Shown here piece after piece: positions 25,701-34,621 of a DNA stretch of 64,000 nt; position 1 is the first letter of the stretch; each line of letters starts with the position of its first letter. The notes below the pieces were generated by a model. It saw only the letters and a list, made by a program, of their open reading frames with translations, ran no database searches and was not told the origin of the DNA. The position numbers and the translations under genes are program-made. Origin of the DNA: Flavobacteriaceae bacterium PS02338 (GTDB lineage Bacteria; Bacteroidota; Bacteroidia; Sphingobacteriales; Sphingobacteriaceae); the NCBI GenBank assembly GCA_029959615.1, contig JASCOD010000001.1, forward strand, positions 1,488,001-1,552,000. The letters are read 5' to 3'.

Positions 25701-27314
25701 ATGAATAAGACGATTATTATTAATATAGGCAACTCTATCATCCATATTGAAGAGGAAGCATACGAAATACTAATGGCTTACCTTAATGAAATTAAGCAAC
25801 ATTTTGCTAAAAATGCCGATGATTTCGAGATTGTAAAAGATATTGAAAACCGCATTGCAGAAATGTTTGCCGAGATTTTGCAAAAAGGACAAAAGCAAGT
25901 AATTGATGTTGCCGATGTGCGTGGGGTAATTGCTCAAATGGGTAGTGTGCAAGATTTTGTTAACGATGAAGAAGAGGAAGTAAAAACGGAAAATTTCTAT
26001 GCCAATTACAATGGTATCAAAAAATTGTACCGAGATACAGATGAAGGCGTAATTTCTGGAGTTTGTGCAGGCTTAGGTCATTACCTAAATGTAGAGGCAC
26101 GTTGGTTACGTTTGGCTTTTTTCTTACTTACCTTTTTGGCTGGAACTAGCATATTGGTTTATCTGATTTTATGGGTTGTTATTCCAAGAGCTTCTAGCAG
26201 ATCAGAACGTATGGAAATGAAAGGTGAGGCGACCAATTTGTACGGTTACAAAAAGAGTTTTGATGAAGAAGTTGCGGCATTGAAAGCTAACATGAAATCG
26301 GCGAATAGCCAATTTAAACCTGTTGTAAGTACTGTTGGTGATTTCATTTCTAGCATTTTTAAAGCAATTGGTAGCTTAATTAGTTGGATTGGCAAATTGT
26401 TGGGTAAGATATTCGCTTGGTTTATCATCATCTTCGGATTTGGAATGTTAATGTTCTTAATTATTTCTCTGGGAGTGCTGCTAGGTGCTTGGGATGATGG
26501 TGTGTATAATAATTTTCCTTTTAACGTGCTGAATGTCCCTTTTAAAACAGAACTGATTTTTGCCTCCTTTTTTACCGCGTTTATCCCAGTTTTAGCATTG
26601 GTACTGTTAGCAGTAAAAATGATTTTTAATCATATCCAAATTAGTAAATACTTCTCATTCTTGCTGTTGGGTGTTTGGATTATTGCAGCGGTAAGCACTA
26701 GTTTTAATGTTGCTAAGGTAATTTCAGCATTTAATGAAGAGGCTGAAATTGCCCAAACCACTGAAGTGAAACCTTTCAAAAGATATGTTTTTAAAGTTGA
26801 TCCAGGAATGACGTTTACAGCGGAAGATAGTTTGAAATATAATCTAGGAAACAATAACAACGGATATAAAGTGGTGGTAGATAGAACTTCACATGGGATG
26901 TTCAGGGATCCTAAAAATGTTAGGTTAGTGTTCGAAAAAACTGAAGATAATAAAGTTACCGTTACACAGTCTTTTAAATCTAACGGTAGGAACTTTCAAG
27001 ATGCATTGAGCAACTCGCAAAACTTAAATTATAAATATCACATAGTAGATTCGGTTTTTACCTTAACACCTAGGGCTACCCTTAAGAAAAAAGCTGCTTG
27101 GAGAGATCAAGGGGTGGTTTTAACTGTAAAAATGCCTATTGGAACGCAGGTAGTTTTAAACAATGACTTGTATAACTATTTGAAGTTTTATTATTACTGT
27201 AACCATGGAGATGAACCAAGTACTGGTGAAAGTGAATTATGGGTTATGACTCAGGAAGGCTTAAAATGTAAGTACGAGTTAGATCATCCAGAACCTAAAG
27301 AAGTTAATCAGTAA
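25701..27314 (+). CDS. PspC domain membrane protein
   Basis: A 537-residue protein. The N-terminal 95 residues are soluble and acidic (VIDVADVRGVIAQMGSVQDF). The PspC domain lies at about 105-160: KLYRDTDEGVISGVCAGLGHYLNVEARWLRLAFFLL followed by a transmembrane helix ending VVIPRA. Three or four more hydrophobic helices follow (about 215-345), then a periplasmic-looking C-terminal region of about 190 residues rich in beta pattern (TFTAEDSLKYNLG). PspC of enterobacteria senses envelope stress. It is co-transcribed with the PadR gene upstream. The C-terminal region is not assigned. Confidence 0.88.
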   Translation: MNKTIIINIGNSIIHIEEEAYEILMAYLNEIKQHFAKNADDFEIVKDIENRIAEMFAEILQKGQKQVIDVADVRGVIAQMGSVQDFVNDEEEEVKTENFYANYNGIKKLYRDTDEGVISGVCAGLGHYLNVEARWLRLAFFLLTFLAGTSILVYLILWVVIPRASSRSERMEMKGEATNLYGYKKSFDEEVAALKANMKSANSQFKPVVSTVGDFISSIFKAIGSLISWIGKLLGKIFAWFIIIFGFGMLMFLIISLGVLLGAWDDGVYNNFPFNVLNVPFKTELIFASFFTAFIPVLALVLLAVKMIFNHIQISKYFSFLLLGVWIIAAVSTSFNVAKVISAFNEEAEIAQTTEVKPFKRYVFKVDPGMTFTAEDSLKYNLGNNNNGYKVVVDRTSHGMFRDPKNVRLVFEKTEDNKVTVTQSFKSNGRNFQDALSNSQNLNYKYHIVDSVFTLTPRATLKKKAAWRDQGVVLTVKMPIGTQVVLNNDLYNYLKFYYYCNHGDEPSTGESELWVMTQEGLKCKYELDHPEPKEVNQ

Positions 27315-27323
27315 CTAGTGCTC

Positions 27324-27505
27324 AGGTATCAGTCATAAGCCAGTAGGCTGGTACTTGATCAAAATTCAAATACTTTCTAATAAAATTTTAAGCCTCAAAT
27401 AACGAGGATAGCTATTGTATTACCTGAAAATTAGGTGTCAGTAGAAAGGTTTCAGTAATCAGTTATGGGTTAATTACCTAAACTGATCCCTGACGACTGA
27501 TACCT
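27324..27505. repeat. Inverted repeat AGGTATCAGTC ... GACTGATACCT
   Basis: AGGTATCAGTC at 27324-27334 pairs with GACTGATACCT at 27495-27505; a related AGGTGTCAGTA and TTTCAGTAATCAGTTA lie between. The gap between pspC and the receptor gene is therefore a degenerate palindromic repeat block. Similar CAGTAATCAGTT text recurs near 43069. Confidence 0.6.
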
Positions 27506-27520
27506 GTCGACTTTAAAAAC

Positions 27521-29971
27521 ATGAAAAAAATATTACTTCTAATGACATGCCTTTTGGCATGGGGGACGGTCTTTGCCCAAAAAAAAGGAACGATCAACGG
27601 TAAAGTAATTGCCGAAAATAATGACGTTTTGCCATATAGCTTACTGAGATTAATCAGTTTGGTCGATACTTCTAATGTTAAAGAAGCTTCGGCAAATTTG
27701 GATGGTGTTTATCAATTTCAAAATGTAGCAGAGGGCGAATATCAGTTGAAGGTCAAAATGGTTGGCTATAAGAACTACACCTCAGCTAAGGTCTTATTCA
27801 CAGGAAATGAATTACAGATGGCTACTATCAAAATGCAAGCTATAAGTAAGCAGTTAAAGGAAATAAATGTAGTAGCACAGAAACCTTTTGTAGAACGCAA
27901 AGCGGATAAAACCATTTTGAATGTAGAAAACAATGTGACCGCTACGGGGAATAGCGTATTGGAATTATTAGAGAAAGCACCTGGCGTAACTGTAGATAGA
28001 CAGACCGAGCAGATTAAATTGAATAATAAGGCTGGAATCACCATTATGGTGGATGGAAAAACCAATTTTCTGTCGGGTACGGATGTGACTACTTTATTAA
28101 GCAATATGACTATCGATCAAGTTGCAACTATAGAATTGATTACCAATCCGTCTGCTAAATATGATGCTGCTGGAAACGCTGGGATCATCAACATTAAACT
28201 CAAACGAAACAAAAATTTTGGAACCAATGGAACTTTGGCAGCAAACACCGGATGGGGAAGCGTCAAGAATGGACCTTCGGATTTATTTCGCCATAGTGGT
28301 AATCTCACCCTTAATCACCGTGTAGATAAATGGAATATTTTTGGTAATGCTACTTTCAATACTCGCGAAAACTTCAACCAAACTTTATTAGACAGAACTG
28401 CAAATACGAATAATTTGCTTACCAAATTCAATCAATCTTTTAATCGTAACCAGAGTGGTAATGGATACTCTGGTAAAATTGGAGCTGATTACTACGCTTC
28501 CGAAAAAACTGTATTTGGTTTAATGGTTGATATAATGACTAACGATAACGAGCTTATCGGAATTAGTAATTCCAATATTCTCGAATATCAGCAAAATGCA
28601 CAAACCTTAAGTTACATTCGCCAAAACAGTGGAAACAAGGCGAAATTCAATGCCATTACTTCAAACTTTAACATTAAGCATGATTTGAAAAAGAAAGATG
28701 CTTCTTTAAGCTTTGATTTTGACTATGCAGGTTACACTATGGATAGGAACGATAACTTTGATGCTCGATACCTAGATGCAGCTGAAAATCAAACTAACAC
28801 TTCTAATCTTCGCAATACTATCGATGCCAAAATTGATGTATTTGCCGCAAAGACAGATTTTTCATGGCCGTTTTCTAATACGTTAAAGTTTGAATCCGGA
28901 CTTAAAAGTAGCATTGTTAATACCAATAATGACTTTGTTTCTGAGCAATTTAATAACGGGCAATGGACAGATATCTTAGGGAGATCAAACCTGTTTATTT
29001 ATAAAGAAAACATCAATGCTGCTTACACTAATCTATCTCAGAACTGGAAAAAATGGCAAGTGCAATTAGGCTTAAGAGCTGAGCACACCAATAGCAAAGG
29101 TCATTCGGTAACTAGTGACAAATTGGTCAATCGTAATTATGTGTCACTATTTCCCTCTGTTTTTATCAAGCAGGAATTGAACAAAAACAATAGCTTAAAT
29201 TATTCTTACAGTCGCAGGATAGATAGGCCGAGCTATCAGCAATTAAATCCTTTTGTGCTTTATCTCGATCCTTATACCATAGATAGTGGCAACCCTTATC
29301 TGAATGCACAATTTACTGATAATTACGAAATAGGTTACAGTTTTAAGGAAATCTCCTTGTCGGTAAATTACGCTAATGTGAGAGGAATGATTACGCAAGT
29401 AAGCAGACAGAATGATGTAACTAGACAAATAGAAGTTCAGCGACAAAATTTTGGTAAAGCTGATTTATACAATGCCAACTTATATGTTCCGCTTAAGATC
29501 ACCAAGCAGTGGAGTATGCAAAATAATTTCTCCGCAGTGTATCAAGATTACCAAGACGCAACTTTAGTAGGGGCGGCTTATCAAAAATCTAAAGTTTCCT
29601 TCAATTTCAATACCTCACAGTCTATTGCCTTCTCTAAAACCTTTAGGGCTGAAGTTAGTTTTTGGTACGATTCGCCAAGAGTTAGAGGGGTGGAAGAAAC
29701 TACCATTGCCCAGTATGCACTTAATTTTGGACTGCAAAAGACGATGTTTCAAAACAAGCTAAAGTTACGTTTTGCTATGGATGATGTGTTCGCCACCAAT
29801 TACTGGGAAGGACAAATGAAATATCAGAATGTAGATATGTATGTAAAGAATTATTATGTGAATAGAAGGGCCTCTTTTAGCATTAACTATAGTTTCGGAA
29901 ACCAGCAAGTAAAATCAGCAAGAAATAGAAAAACGGCATTAGAAGATATTAAAGGAAGAACTGGAAATTAA
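27521..29971 (+). CDS. Outer-membrane beta-barrel receptor with carboxypeptidase-regulatory and plug domains
   Basis: An 816-residue outer-membrane protein with a signal peptide (1-19, ending VFAQ). A carboxypeptidase-regulatory-like sandwich (about 22-110, GTINGKVIAENNDVLPYS) is followed by a TonB-plug-like domain (LEKAPGVTVDRQTEQIKLNNKAGITIMVDGK, IATIELITNPSAKYDAAGNAGIINIKLK). The rest is a long beta-barrel with alternating aromatic residues. The ending (SFSINYSFGNQQVKSARNRKTALEDIKGRTGN) fits the outer membrane beta-barrel family of Bacteroidota rather than SusC, and no SusD partner follows. It may be co-transcribed with the PadR/PspC pair. The ligand is unknown. Confidence 0.88.
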   Translation: MKKILLLMTCLLAWGTVFAQKKGTINGKVIAENNDVLPYSLLRLISLVDTSNVKEASANLDGVYQFQNVAEGEYQLKVKMVGYKNYTSAKVLFTGNELQMATIKMQAISKQLKEINVVAQKPFVERKADKTILNVENNVTATGNSVLELLEKAPGVTVDRQTEQIKLNNKAGITIMVDGKTNFLSGTDVTTLLSNMTIDQVATIELITNPSAKYDAAGNAGIINIKLKRNKNFGTNGTLAANTGWGSVKNGPSDLFRHSGNLTLNHRVDKWNIFGNATFNTRENFNQTLLDRTANTNNLLTKFNQSFNRNQSGNGYSGKIGADYYASEKTVFGLMVDIMTNDNELIGISNSNILEYQQNAQTLSYIRQNSGNKAKFNAITSNFNIKHDLKKKDASLSFDFDYAGYTMDRNDNFDARYLDAAENQTNTSNLRNTIDAKIDVFAAKTDFSWPFSNTLKFESGLKSSIVNTNNDFVSEQFNNGQWTDILGRSNLFIYKENINAAYTNLSQNWKKWQVQLGLRAEHTNSKGHSVTSDKLVNRNYVSLFPSVFIKQELNKNNSLNYSYSRRIDRPSYQQLNPFVLYLDPYTIDSGNPYLNAQFTDNYEIGYSFKEISLSVNYANVRGMITQVSRQNDVTRQIEVQRQNFGKADLYNANLYVPLKITKQWSMQNNFSAVYQDYQDATLVGAAYQKSKVSFNFNTSQSIAFSKTFRAEVSFWYDSPRVRGVEETTIAQYALNFGLQKTMFQNKLKLRFAMDDVFATNYWEGQMKYQNVDMYVKNYYVNRRASFSINYSFGNQQVKSARNRKTALEDIKGRTGN

Positions 29972-30059
29972 AAATTAGGTATTAGGAGCTAGGTTTTAGT
30001 ATATTTTAACTCTTAGGGAAAGTACTAAAACCTAATTCCTAGCCACTAACCACTGAAAA
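29972..30059. repeat. Short imperfect palindrome between receptor and lipoprotein genes
   Basis: TTAGGTATTAGGAGCTAGGTTTTAGTA on the left is answered by TACTAAAACCTAATTCCTAG on the right, which forms an imperfect hairpin filling the 88-base gap. Confidence 0.55.
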
Positions 30060-30416
30060 ATGAGAAAGATAATTTTAATCGTTACCATGATCGCCATGTT
30101 AATAGCCTGTGACCAAGGAAGAACCTCAGTAAAAGTAAACAAAACGTTAGGTCGTTACGAGCTATTGGCTGAATACCCCGAGAAGAAAGAAAAGCTAGTG
30201 CAAGAATACCTCAAAATGGCTTTTAAAAAAGACAGTTCATTATTAAAAGAGGGGATAGATCTTGGTAAAGAAATTAAGCTGAGTAATCGTGCCATTTTTT
30301 ATCTAAGACATAATTCTGGTAAACTAGAGATAGAAATGCTCAAAGAGAAAAATAATTTCAAAGGAAATCAGTTTTTTGATGAAATAGTAGGAGGAATTAA
30401 AAAGGTACTTGAGTAA
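30060..30416 (+). CDS. Small lipoprotein, 118 aa
   Basis: Signal peptide with lipobox MLIAC (Cys17), so it is predicted to be lipid-anchored in the envelope. The mature part is charged, with many Lys and Glu and a helical pattern (EKKEKLVQEYLKMAFKKD), then a short strand pair (NRAIFYLRHNSGKLEIEMLKEK) and a helical end. I recognise no family. It follows the beta-barrel receptor gene by 88 bases on the same strand and precedes a terminator, so it may be the last gene of that unit and an accessory of the receptor; this is inference from position. Confidence 0.75.
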   Translation: MRKIILIVTMIAMLIACDQGRTSVKVNKTLGRYELLAEYPEKKEKLVQEYLKMAFKKDSSLLKEGIDLGKEIKLSNRAIFYLRHNSGKLEIEMLKEKNNFKGNQFFDEIVGGIKKVLE

Positions 30417-30463
30417 TAGTACTCAAGTAAGTTGTAGAACGAAAATAAAAAATAATTGAAAAT

Positions 30464-30497
30464 AAAAGACTACTAATTTGGTAGTCTTTTATTTTTT
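30464..30497 (+). terminator. Terminator after the lipoprotein gene
   Basis: AAAAGACTAC at 30464-30473 pairs with GTAGTCTTTT at 30481-30490 around a seven-base loop, followed by ATTTTTT. It is 48 bases after the lipoprotein stop. Confidence 0.85.
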
Positions 30498-30500
30498 ATA

Positions 30501-30508
30501 TACATTTG
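30501..30508 (+). promoter_or_regulatory. Predicted -7 box (TACATTTG) of the 53-aa gene and tRNA-like region
   Basis: TACATTTG matches TAnnTTTG and follows the previous terminator directly, 48 bases before ATG 30556. It would drive the small gene and possibly the two tRNA-like sequences downstream. Confidence 0.5.
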
Positions 30509-30555
30509 TTCAGTTCACTAAGGTTTTACAGGCTTTGTCCATTATTAATTTTGAT

Positions 30556-30717
30556 ATGTCGATCTATTTAGAGTTTCCAATGATAGCGGAATATCCAATA
30601 TATAATAATCCATTTAGAAATGATGAGCAAGAGTATTTTCCAGAAGGAGATCAACTGCAAGAGGCAAAAGAAGAGCGAGAGGTATTGCAGGATTTTCTAC
30701 TGTTAAAAACAGTCTAA
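30556..30717 (+). CDS. Small acidic protein, 53 aa
   Basis: A short frame beginning at ATG 30556; a longer version starting near 30478 would run through the terminator and promoter, so it is not favoured. The product has tyrosine- and proline-containing N-terminus (MSIYLEFPMIAEYPIYNNPF) and then a strongly acidic, helical tail rich in Glu and Gln. No signal or membrane segment and no known family. A promoter-like box stands upstream and tRNA-like sequence begins nine bases after the stop. Codon use looks like the neighbours. Moderate support only. Confidence 0.5.
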   Translation: MSIYLEFPMIAEYPIYNNPFRNDEQEYFPEGDQLQEAKEEREVLQDFLLLKTV

Positions 30718-30725
30718 AATCATCT

Positions 30726-30795
30726 GGCCAGTTGACCGATTGGGAGGTGGGGGTTTCGTAAACTTCTAATGATGGTTCGAATCCATTGCTAGGCC
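30726..30795 (+). tRNA. tRNA-like sequence, anticodon CGT (Thr), poor acceptor stem
   Basis: A tRNA-like fold can be drawn: T8-G9 at 30733-30734, D-stem ACC/GGT (30735-30737 with 30746-30748) around a GG-containing loop, anticodon stem GGGGT/ACTTC with loop TTCGTAA (anticodon CGT, 30757-30759), and a T-arm GATGG-TTCGAAT-CCATT (30771-30787). The acceptor is weak: GGCC pairs with GGCC at the ends, but two inner pairs fail and one base is extra. It may be a decayed or specialised tRNA. No CCA is encoded. Low confidence as a working tRNA-Thr. Confidence 0.35.
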
Positions 30796-30825
30796 GCTAC
30801 ACTTATTAACTAACTAAACCAAAGC

Positions 30826-30855
30826 CAAGATGCATTAGCGCATTTTGGCTTATTT
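30826..30855 (+). terminator. Hairpin between the two tRNA-like sequences
   Basis: AAGCCAAGATGC and GCATTTTGGCTT can form a 12-bp stem with one G-T pair around ATTAGC. Only a weak T run follows, so it may be a processing hairpin or a terminator. Confidence 0.4.
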
Positions 30856-30865
30856 AAGCAAATAT

Positions 30866-30936
30866 AGTCATGTGGCCGAGTGGTTAGGTACAGGTCTGCA
30901 AAACCTTTTACGGCGGTTCGAATCCGCCCTTGACGT
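30866..30936 (+). tRNA. tRNA-like sequence, anticodon GCA (Cys), imperfect acceptor stem
   Basis: The core matches bacterial tRNA-Cys: TGGCCGAGTGG at the D-arm start, D-stem GCC/GGT, anticodon loop CTGCAAA (anticodon GCA), and a perfect T-arm GGCGG-TTCGAAT-CCGCC (30912-30928), with U as discriminator (30936) as expected for Cys. The acceptor AGTCATG/CTTGACG has mismatches at pairs 1 and 6, and the anticodon stem has one mismatch at its outer pair. This could be the real tRNA-Cys with odd pairing, or a diverged copy. No CCA is encoded. Confidence 0.5.
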
Positions 30937-30994
30937 CTAAAGATCTTGTTTTATAAGAGTTTTATTATATGTTTTAACTGATTGACGTTATTTT

Positions 30995-31837
30995 TTATTT
31001 TTCATCCGTTGCTGTACCGAACCTTAATTCGTTATTGAGAAAAAAATTACGAAGGATGTCATATTTCTGTTCGCAATTTTCTCCTACCCTAACTTTCCTA
31101 GAACTTAAACGGCTTTTTCTGCAACCAAAACATATTTCTATATATTCAAAAATATCTTCTTTCGAATCAATAAATATTATTCCGTTTCTTGGCTCATAAC
31201 AACTTGGGCTTGATGTAATACTAAAAGGAAGATTATCTACTGGTGTTCTGCCGATATTATACAAAATATCCGTTAGCTCATCAATCTGTTCATTGTTCAA
31301 TATTCTTTGCTCACGAATTTTATCCGATTCAAGCCTTCCATTTTTTACCGGAAGATTTGTTGTGAAATCTGTAATAGGATCAATAAAAGATATCAACCCA
31401 ATTTGAAATGCCTTATTAAAAGGATAGTTTTTGTTTCTCTCACTAACAGAAAGCAAGTTTGTTCTTAAACATTGAAAATTTAGGTTTGCTAAGGAGTCGT
31501 CTCTTTTAGAATTATCTTTAATTCCCTCAACTCTTGTATGAAAATTCTTTGCACTATTTGATATAATAAAATCATATTTTTCGCCAACTTTTACGGTAAA
31601 CGAAATAGAATCTATCCCTGAAATGAAAGTTACTTTCGTACTATCTTCAATAGGTAATTTTAAGATGTCAATTTTCTTTTTTTTAGACAGAATCCAGGAT
31701 CTTTCATCTAGATAATTATTATATCTAATATCCAATGTATCTCTATCTGATTTCATTTTAAGCAGTGTTTTCATACTTTGGCTGTAAGAAAATATTGCAT
31801 TAAATATTAATAAAACAGAGAGTGTTGTTTTAAGCAT
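30995..31837 (-). CDS. Exported protein of unknown function, 280 aa
   Basis: An N-terminal signal peptide (about 1-19, ending FSYSQ) indicates export. The rest shows beta-rich segments (TKVTFISGIDSISFTVKVGEKYDFIISNS) and two charged helical parts. Near the C-terminus there is a CFGCRKSRLSSRKVRVGENCEQKY segment with three cysteines, and an earlier SPSCYEP. I do not recognise a family. It lies 69 bases downstream of the larger macroglobulin/plug protein on the same strand and could be co-transcribed. Codon use resembles the neighbours. Confidence 0.7.
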   Translation of the reverse strand: MLKTTLSVLLIFNAIFSYSQSMKTLLKMKSDRDTLDIRYNNYLDERSWILSKKKKIDILKLPIEDSTKVTFISGIDSISFTVKVGEKYDFIISNSAKNFHTRVEGIKDNSKRDDSLANLNFQCLRTNLLSVSERNKNYPFNKAFQIGLISFIDPITDFTTNLPVKNGRLESDKIREQRILNNEQIDELTDILYNIGRTPVDNLPFSITSSPSCYEPRNGIIFIDSKEDIFEYIEICFGCRKSRLSSRKVRVGENCEQKYDILRNFFLNNELRFGTATDEK

Positions 31838-31906
31838 TTAAGTAAGTTGATTTAGTTATGCCGGTTTTATTTGTTTAAATATAGCCGATACACCACTTAT
31901 CGTAAA

Positions 31907-34621
31907 TTATTTCACCGTGTACCTCAATACCGTTCTTCCAACGTTTCCGTCTTTATCAATCCCTTCCACTACAGCTTTGTAAGTTCCTTTTCCATCTGCA
32001 TTGTTAAACTCAAAGCTAATGTTACCTTTTTCATCAGTAATTAATTTAGGATTCCAGTAAATGGTAGTCCTTAAATCATTACTCGTAACGGGTGCATTGG
32101 GAGCATATTTAGGAGAATAAAATTCTCTTTCTTTACTATAGCCTAACGGCGAATACTTAACCTCATATTTTTTAGGGATCATATCCAAGAAATCTTGTTT
32201 GGAAATTTTTTCTCCCTTTGGTATTTTCTTGGTATTAATTACAAGTACACCACGAGTATTGTACATTCTATCTACCGTACCAAGAGGATCGTTTAAGAAA
32301 ATTTCAATTGATTCTACATCATTGGCACTAACGGTATTGATCGCATTGGCATCTACAAACATGCCATTTAGGAATATAGCTGCAGGTGTACGTCCGCCTT
32401 GATTATAGTCTCTAGTGATATAGAACTTTTGTTCATTAAAATCGTAGGTAAAGCTTGGAGCTTGTACCTTAATACATTCCAAAAGCATATTACAGCCTTC
32501 CAGTTGTTTCCCATCTATAAAACGATCTGGAATTTGGCTTAAACCCGACAATGAAGAATGATCTGAATGGCTAGGTTTTTTAATTCCTGGGCCTTTAATT
32601 TCTACGGTTTTAAGCGTGCGCATAAAGCGGTACTGCTTTTGACTATTGTTCAAATAGGATGATAATGCAGTATCAATATTTTCAATTTCATCTGGACTGT
32701 AGATATTGGTTCCTTTAGCCGCACTAGGTATACCGTCTAGCATGATCATCAAATTGCTATAGTTTGGATTAGAACGGGCGGTAATCACTACTTGTGAAGA
32801 ATCAGGAAATACTAGATCCTTGAAATTAAACACGCCCACATTACTTGTCTGGATTTCTTTTGAAATAGGTTTGCCGGTTACCATCATCCTCATAACCCCT
32901 TTTCTAATAGGCATACCTGTTAAATCTCTCAATGTACCCGAAATGGTGATGCCCTGTTCTGGTAATAAGAAAACCTTAGGGTAGCGTCCAGCTAAAATTT
33001 CTTTATAAGTAAACCTTCTATAACCTTGCGTTAGCATTAAGCGGTCTAGATCGGCCAATTTTTTTTCATCTGTTTTATTGAAGTAGTAGTTAGGTTTTTC
33101 TACATAACCTTTTAAATCCGAAGTAAGTAATAAAGAGCTTAAGATCGTAGTTTCCGTATTTTCGTCAACAGGTACTTTAGTTTCATCGGTAACAGTTACA
33201 GAGAAATCACCAGCTATTGGCTGGCCCTTGCTTTTTGCGTCTAAGGTGAGTTTTACTTTCTGACGAGGTTTGTAAGTAGGCAAGTCTGCCTTTAAAGCTA
33301 AATTCATAGCGTCGTTATGTAGTACAAAAACTAAGCGCTCGCTAATGGGTTCACTTTTTTCATCAAATAAGGTAATTTGTGCAATACCAGATGGGAAATT
33401 TTGCTTAGGTATTTTAGCAGTAATTACTTGATTTTTAAGGTTGATTTTAGCAGCGTAGGCAATGGTATTGCTGTTTTGGGCAACTAAGAAAAATGTTTTT
33501 TCCTTATTTGTTTCAAAAAATGCATTGCTCGCTAAAATACGCAGATTGATAGCATCAGTTGCCGCCGGATTGCTTGCCTGCAAGGTAATGCCGTCTTTGC
33601 CCTTTGGTAAATCGATAGTTTTTGAAATGCCACCAGCGGTATATTTAACTTTGTAGTTTTTACCAGCCTCTGGAGTAAGGAAAAAACTGCCAATTCCTGC
33701 AAATGAAGAAGTGAATGTTCCAACTTCAGTGTTTTGTTCATCTATAATACTTCCCTTTACATCGGCACCTAACCCATTTGTTTTAACGGCCTTAAATCCC
33801 ACTTGGTTAGGGATTCCGACAATCAATTGACCACCTTCTGGAAATACTTGGAAATCTATGTCGTTGTCGCTCTGTCTGATATTGAAGCTTGCACTAGCCA
33901 ATTCTTTATCTGCAATATTCACATCAGCTACCAAAGTTCCTTTTTTGATGGGATCTCCGGCTTTGCTAGTTACGGTAACGGTAAGGTAGCCGTTGGCATC
34001 TGTTGTACCTCTACCTCTTGCAAAAACATCATAGTTATGAAATACTCGCCAATTGACGGTTTTGTTAGCCAATGGTTTTTTGCTGGTATCTTTAAATTGA
34101 ATACGTGCAGTTGTCTTAATAGCTTTATCTGCTGCTGTATTAGCAAGGCTGATATTCGTGATTAGTTGTTTGTCTATCGCTTCGCCAATTAGAATGCTTT
34201 TAGAAAAGAAATAATCTGGGTCAAAATTCAACATCCATAAGGTGTAAGCCCTAATGTAATAGTTGCCTTGTTTATAAGTGTTCATCGACAATGGCATATT
34301 GCCATAAGCCATGCCATTTTTTACAGGTAGTTTTACAGTTTGTACAAGAGAATCTAATGCATTGTACATTTCTACGTAAACAATTTTGCTTAATGGCGAT
34401 GGAATATTGTTTTGTGTAGTTACGTAAGCCTTAAGCCAAATGGTATCGGCTACGGCATAATATGGCTTATCTAGATGTAGGTATACTTTTTCAAGTGGTT
34501 GCTCTTCTGATAGACGTTTAGTTTTGGTAATGATGTTATTTAAGGTAACGCTATCTTGCTGTGCATATACAGATGTAAAGCTAAGGCAAAAAAGCAGGAA
34601 TAGAATTTTAGTAAATTTCAT
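31907..34621 (-). CDS. MG2-like exported protein with C-terminal TonB-plug-like segment
   Basis: A 904-residue exported protein with a signal peptide ending VYAQ. After a short linker comes a macroglobulin MG2-like domain (KVYLHLDKPYYAVADTIWLKAYV, about 40-70), further beta-sandwich repeats (KKGTLVADVNIADKELASASFNI; GISKTIDLPKGKDGITL), and a carboxypeptidase-regulatory-like part (GITISGTLRDLTGMPIRKG). At about 700-810 a plug-like domain follows (AIFLNGMFVDANAINTVSANDVESIEIFLN, GVLVINTKK), and the end is another sandwich. There is no beta-barrel and no thioester. It resembles proteins loosely annotated as TonB-plug or MG2 proteins in Sphingobacteria, and is related in architecture to the 2110-residue protein at 15883-22215. 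Confidence 0.8.
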   Translation of the reverse strand: MKFTKILFLLFCLSFTSVYAQQDSVTLNNIITKTKRLSEEQPLEKVYLHLDKPYYAVADTIWLKAYVTTQNNIPSPLSKIVYVEMYNALDSLVQTVKLPVKNGMAYGNMPLSMNTYKQGNYYIRAYTLWMLNFDPDYFFSKSILIGEAIDKQLITNISLANTAADKAIKTTARIQFKDTSKKPLANKTVNWRVFHNYDVFARGRGTTDANGYLTVTVTSKAGDPIKKGTLVADVNIADKELASASFNIRQSDNDIDFQVFPEGGQLIVGIPNQVGFKAVKTNGLGADVKGSIIDEQNTEVGTFTSSFAGIGSFFLTPEAGKNYKVKYTAGGISKTIDLPKGKDGITLQASNPAATDAINLRILASNAFFETNKEKTFFLVAQNSNTIAYAAKINLKNQVITAKIPKQNFPSGIAQITLFDEKSEPISERLVFVLHNDAMNLALKADLPTYKPRQKVKLTLDAKSKGQPIAGDFSVTVTDETKVPVDENTETTILSSLLLTSDLKGYVEKPNYYFNKTDEKKLADLDRLMLTQGYRRFTYKEILAGRYPKVFLLPEQGITISGTLRDLTGMPIRKGVMRMMVTGKPISKEIQTSNVGVFNFKDLVFPDSSQVVITARSNPNYSNLMIMLDGIPSAAKGTNIYSPDEIENIDTALSSYLNNSQKQYRFMRTLKTVEIKGPGIKKPSHSDHSSLSGLSQIPDRFIDGKQLEGCNMLLECIKVQAPSFTYDFNEQKFYITRDYNQGGRTPAAIFLNGMFVDANAINTVSANDVESIEIFLNDPLGTVDRMYNTRGVLVINTKKIPKGEKISKQDFLDMIPKKYEVKYSPLGYSKEREFYSPKYAPNAPVTSNDLRTTIYWNPKLITDEKGNISFEFNNADGKGTYKAVVEGIDKDGNVGRTVLRYTVK

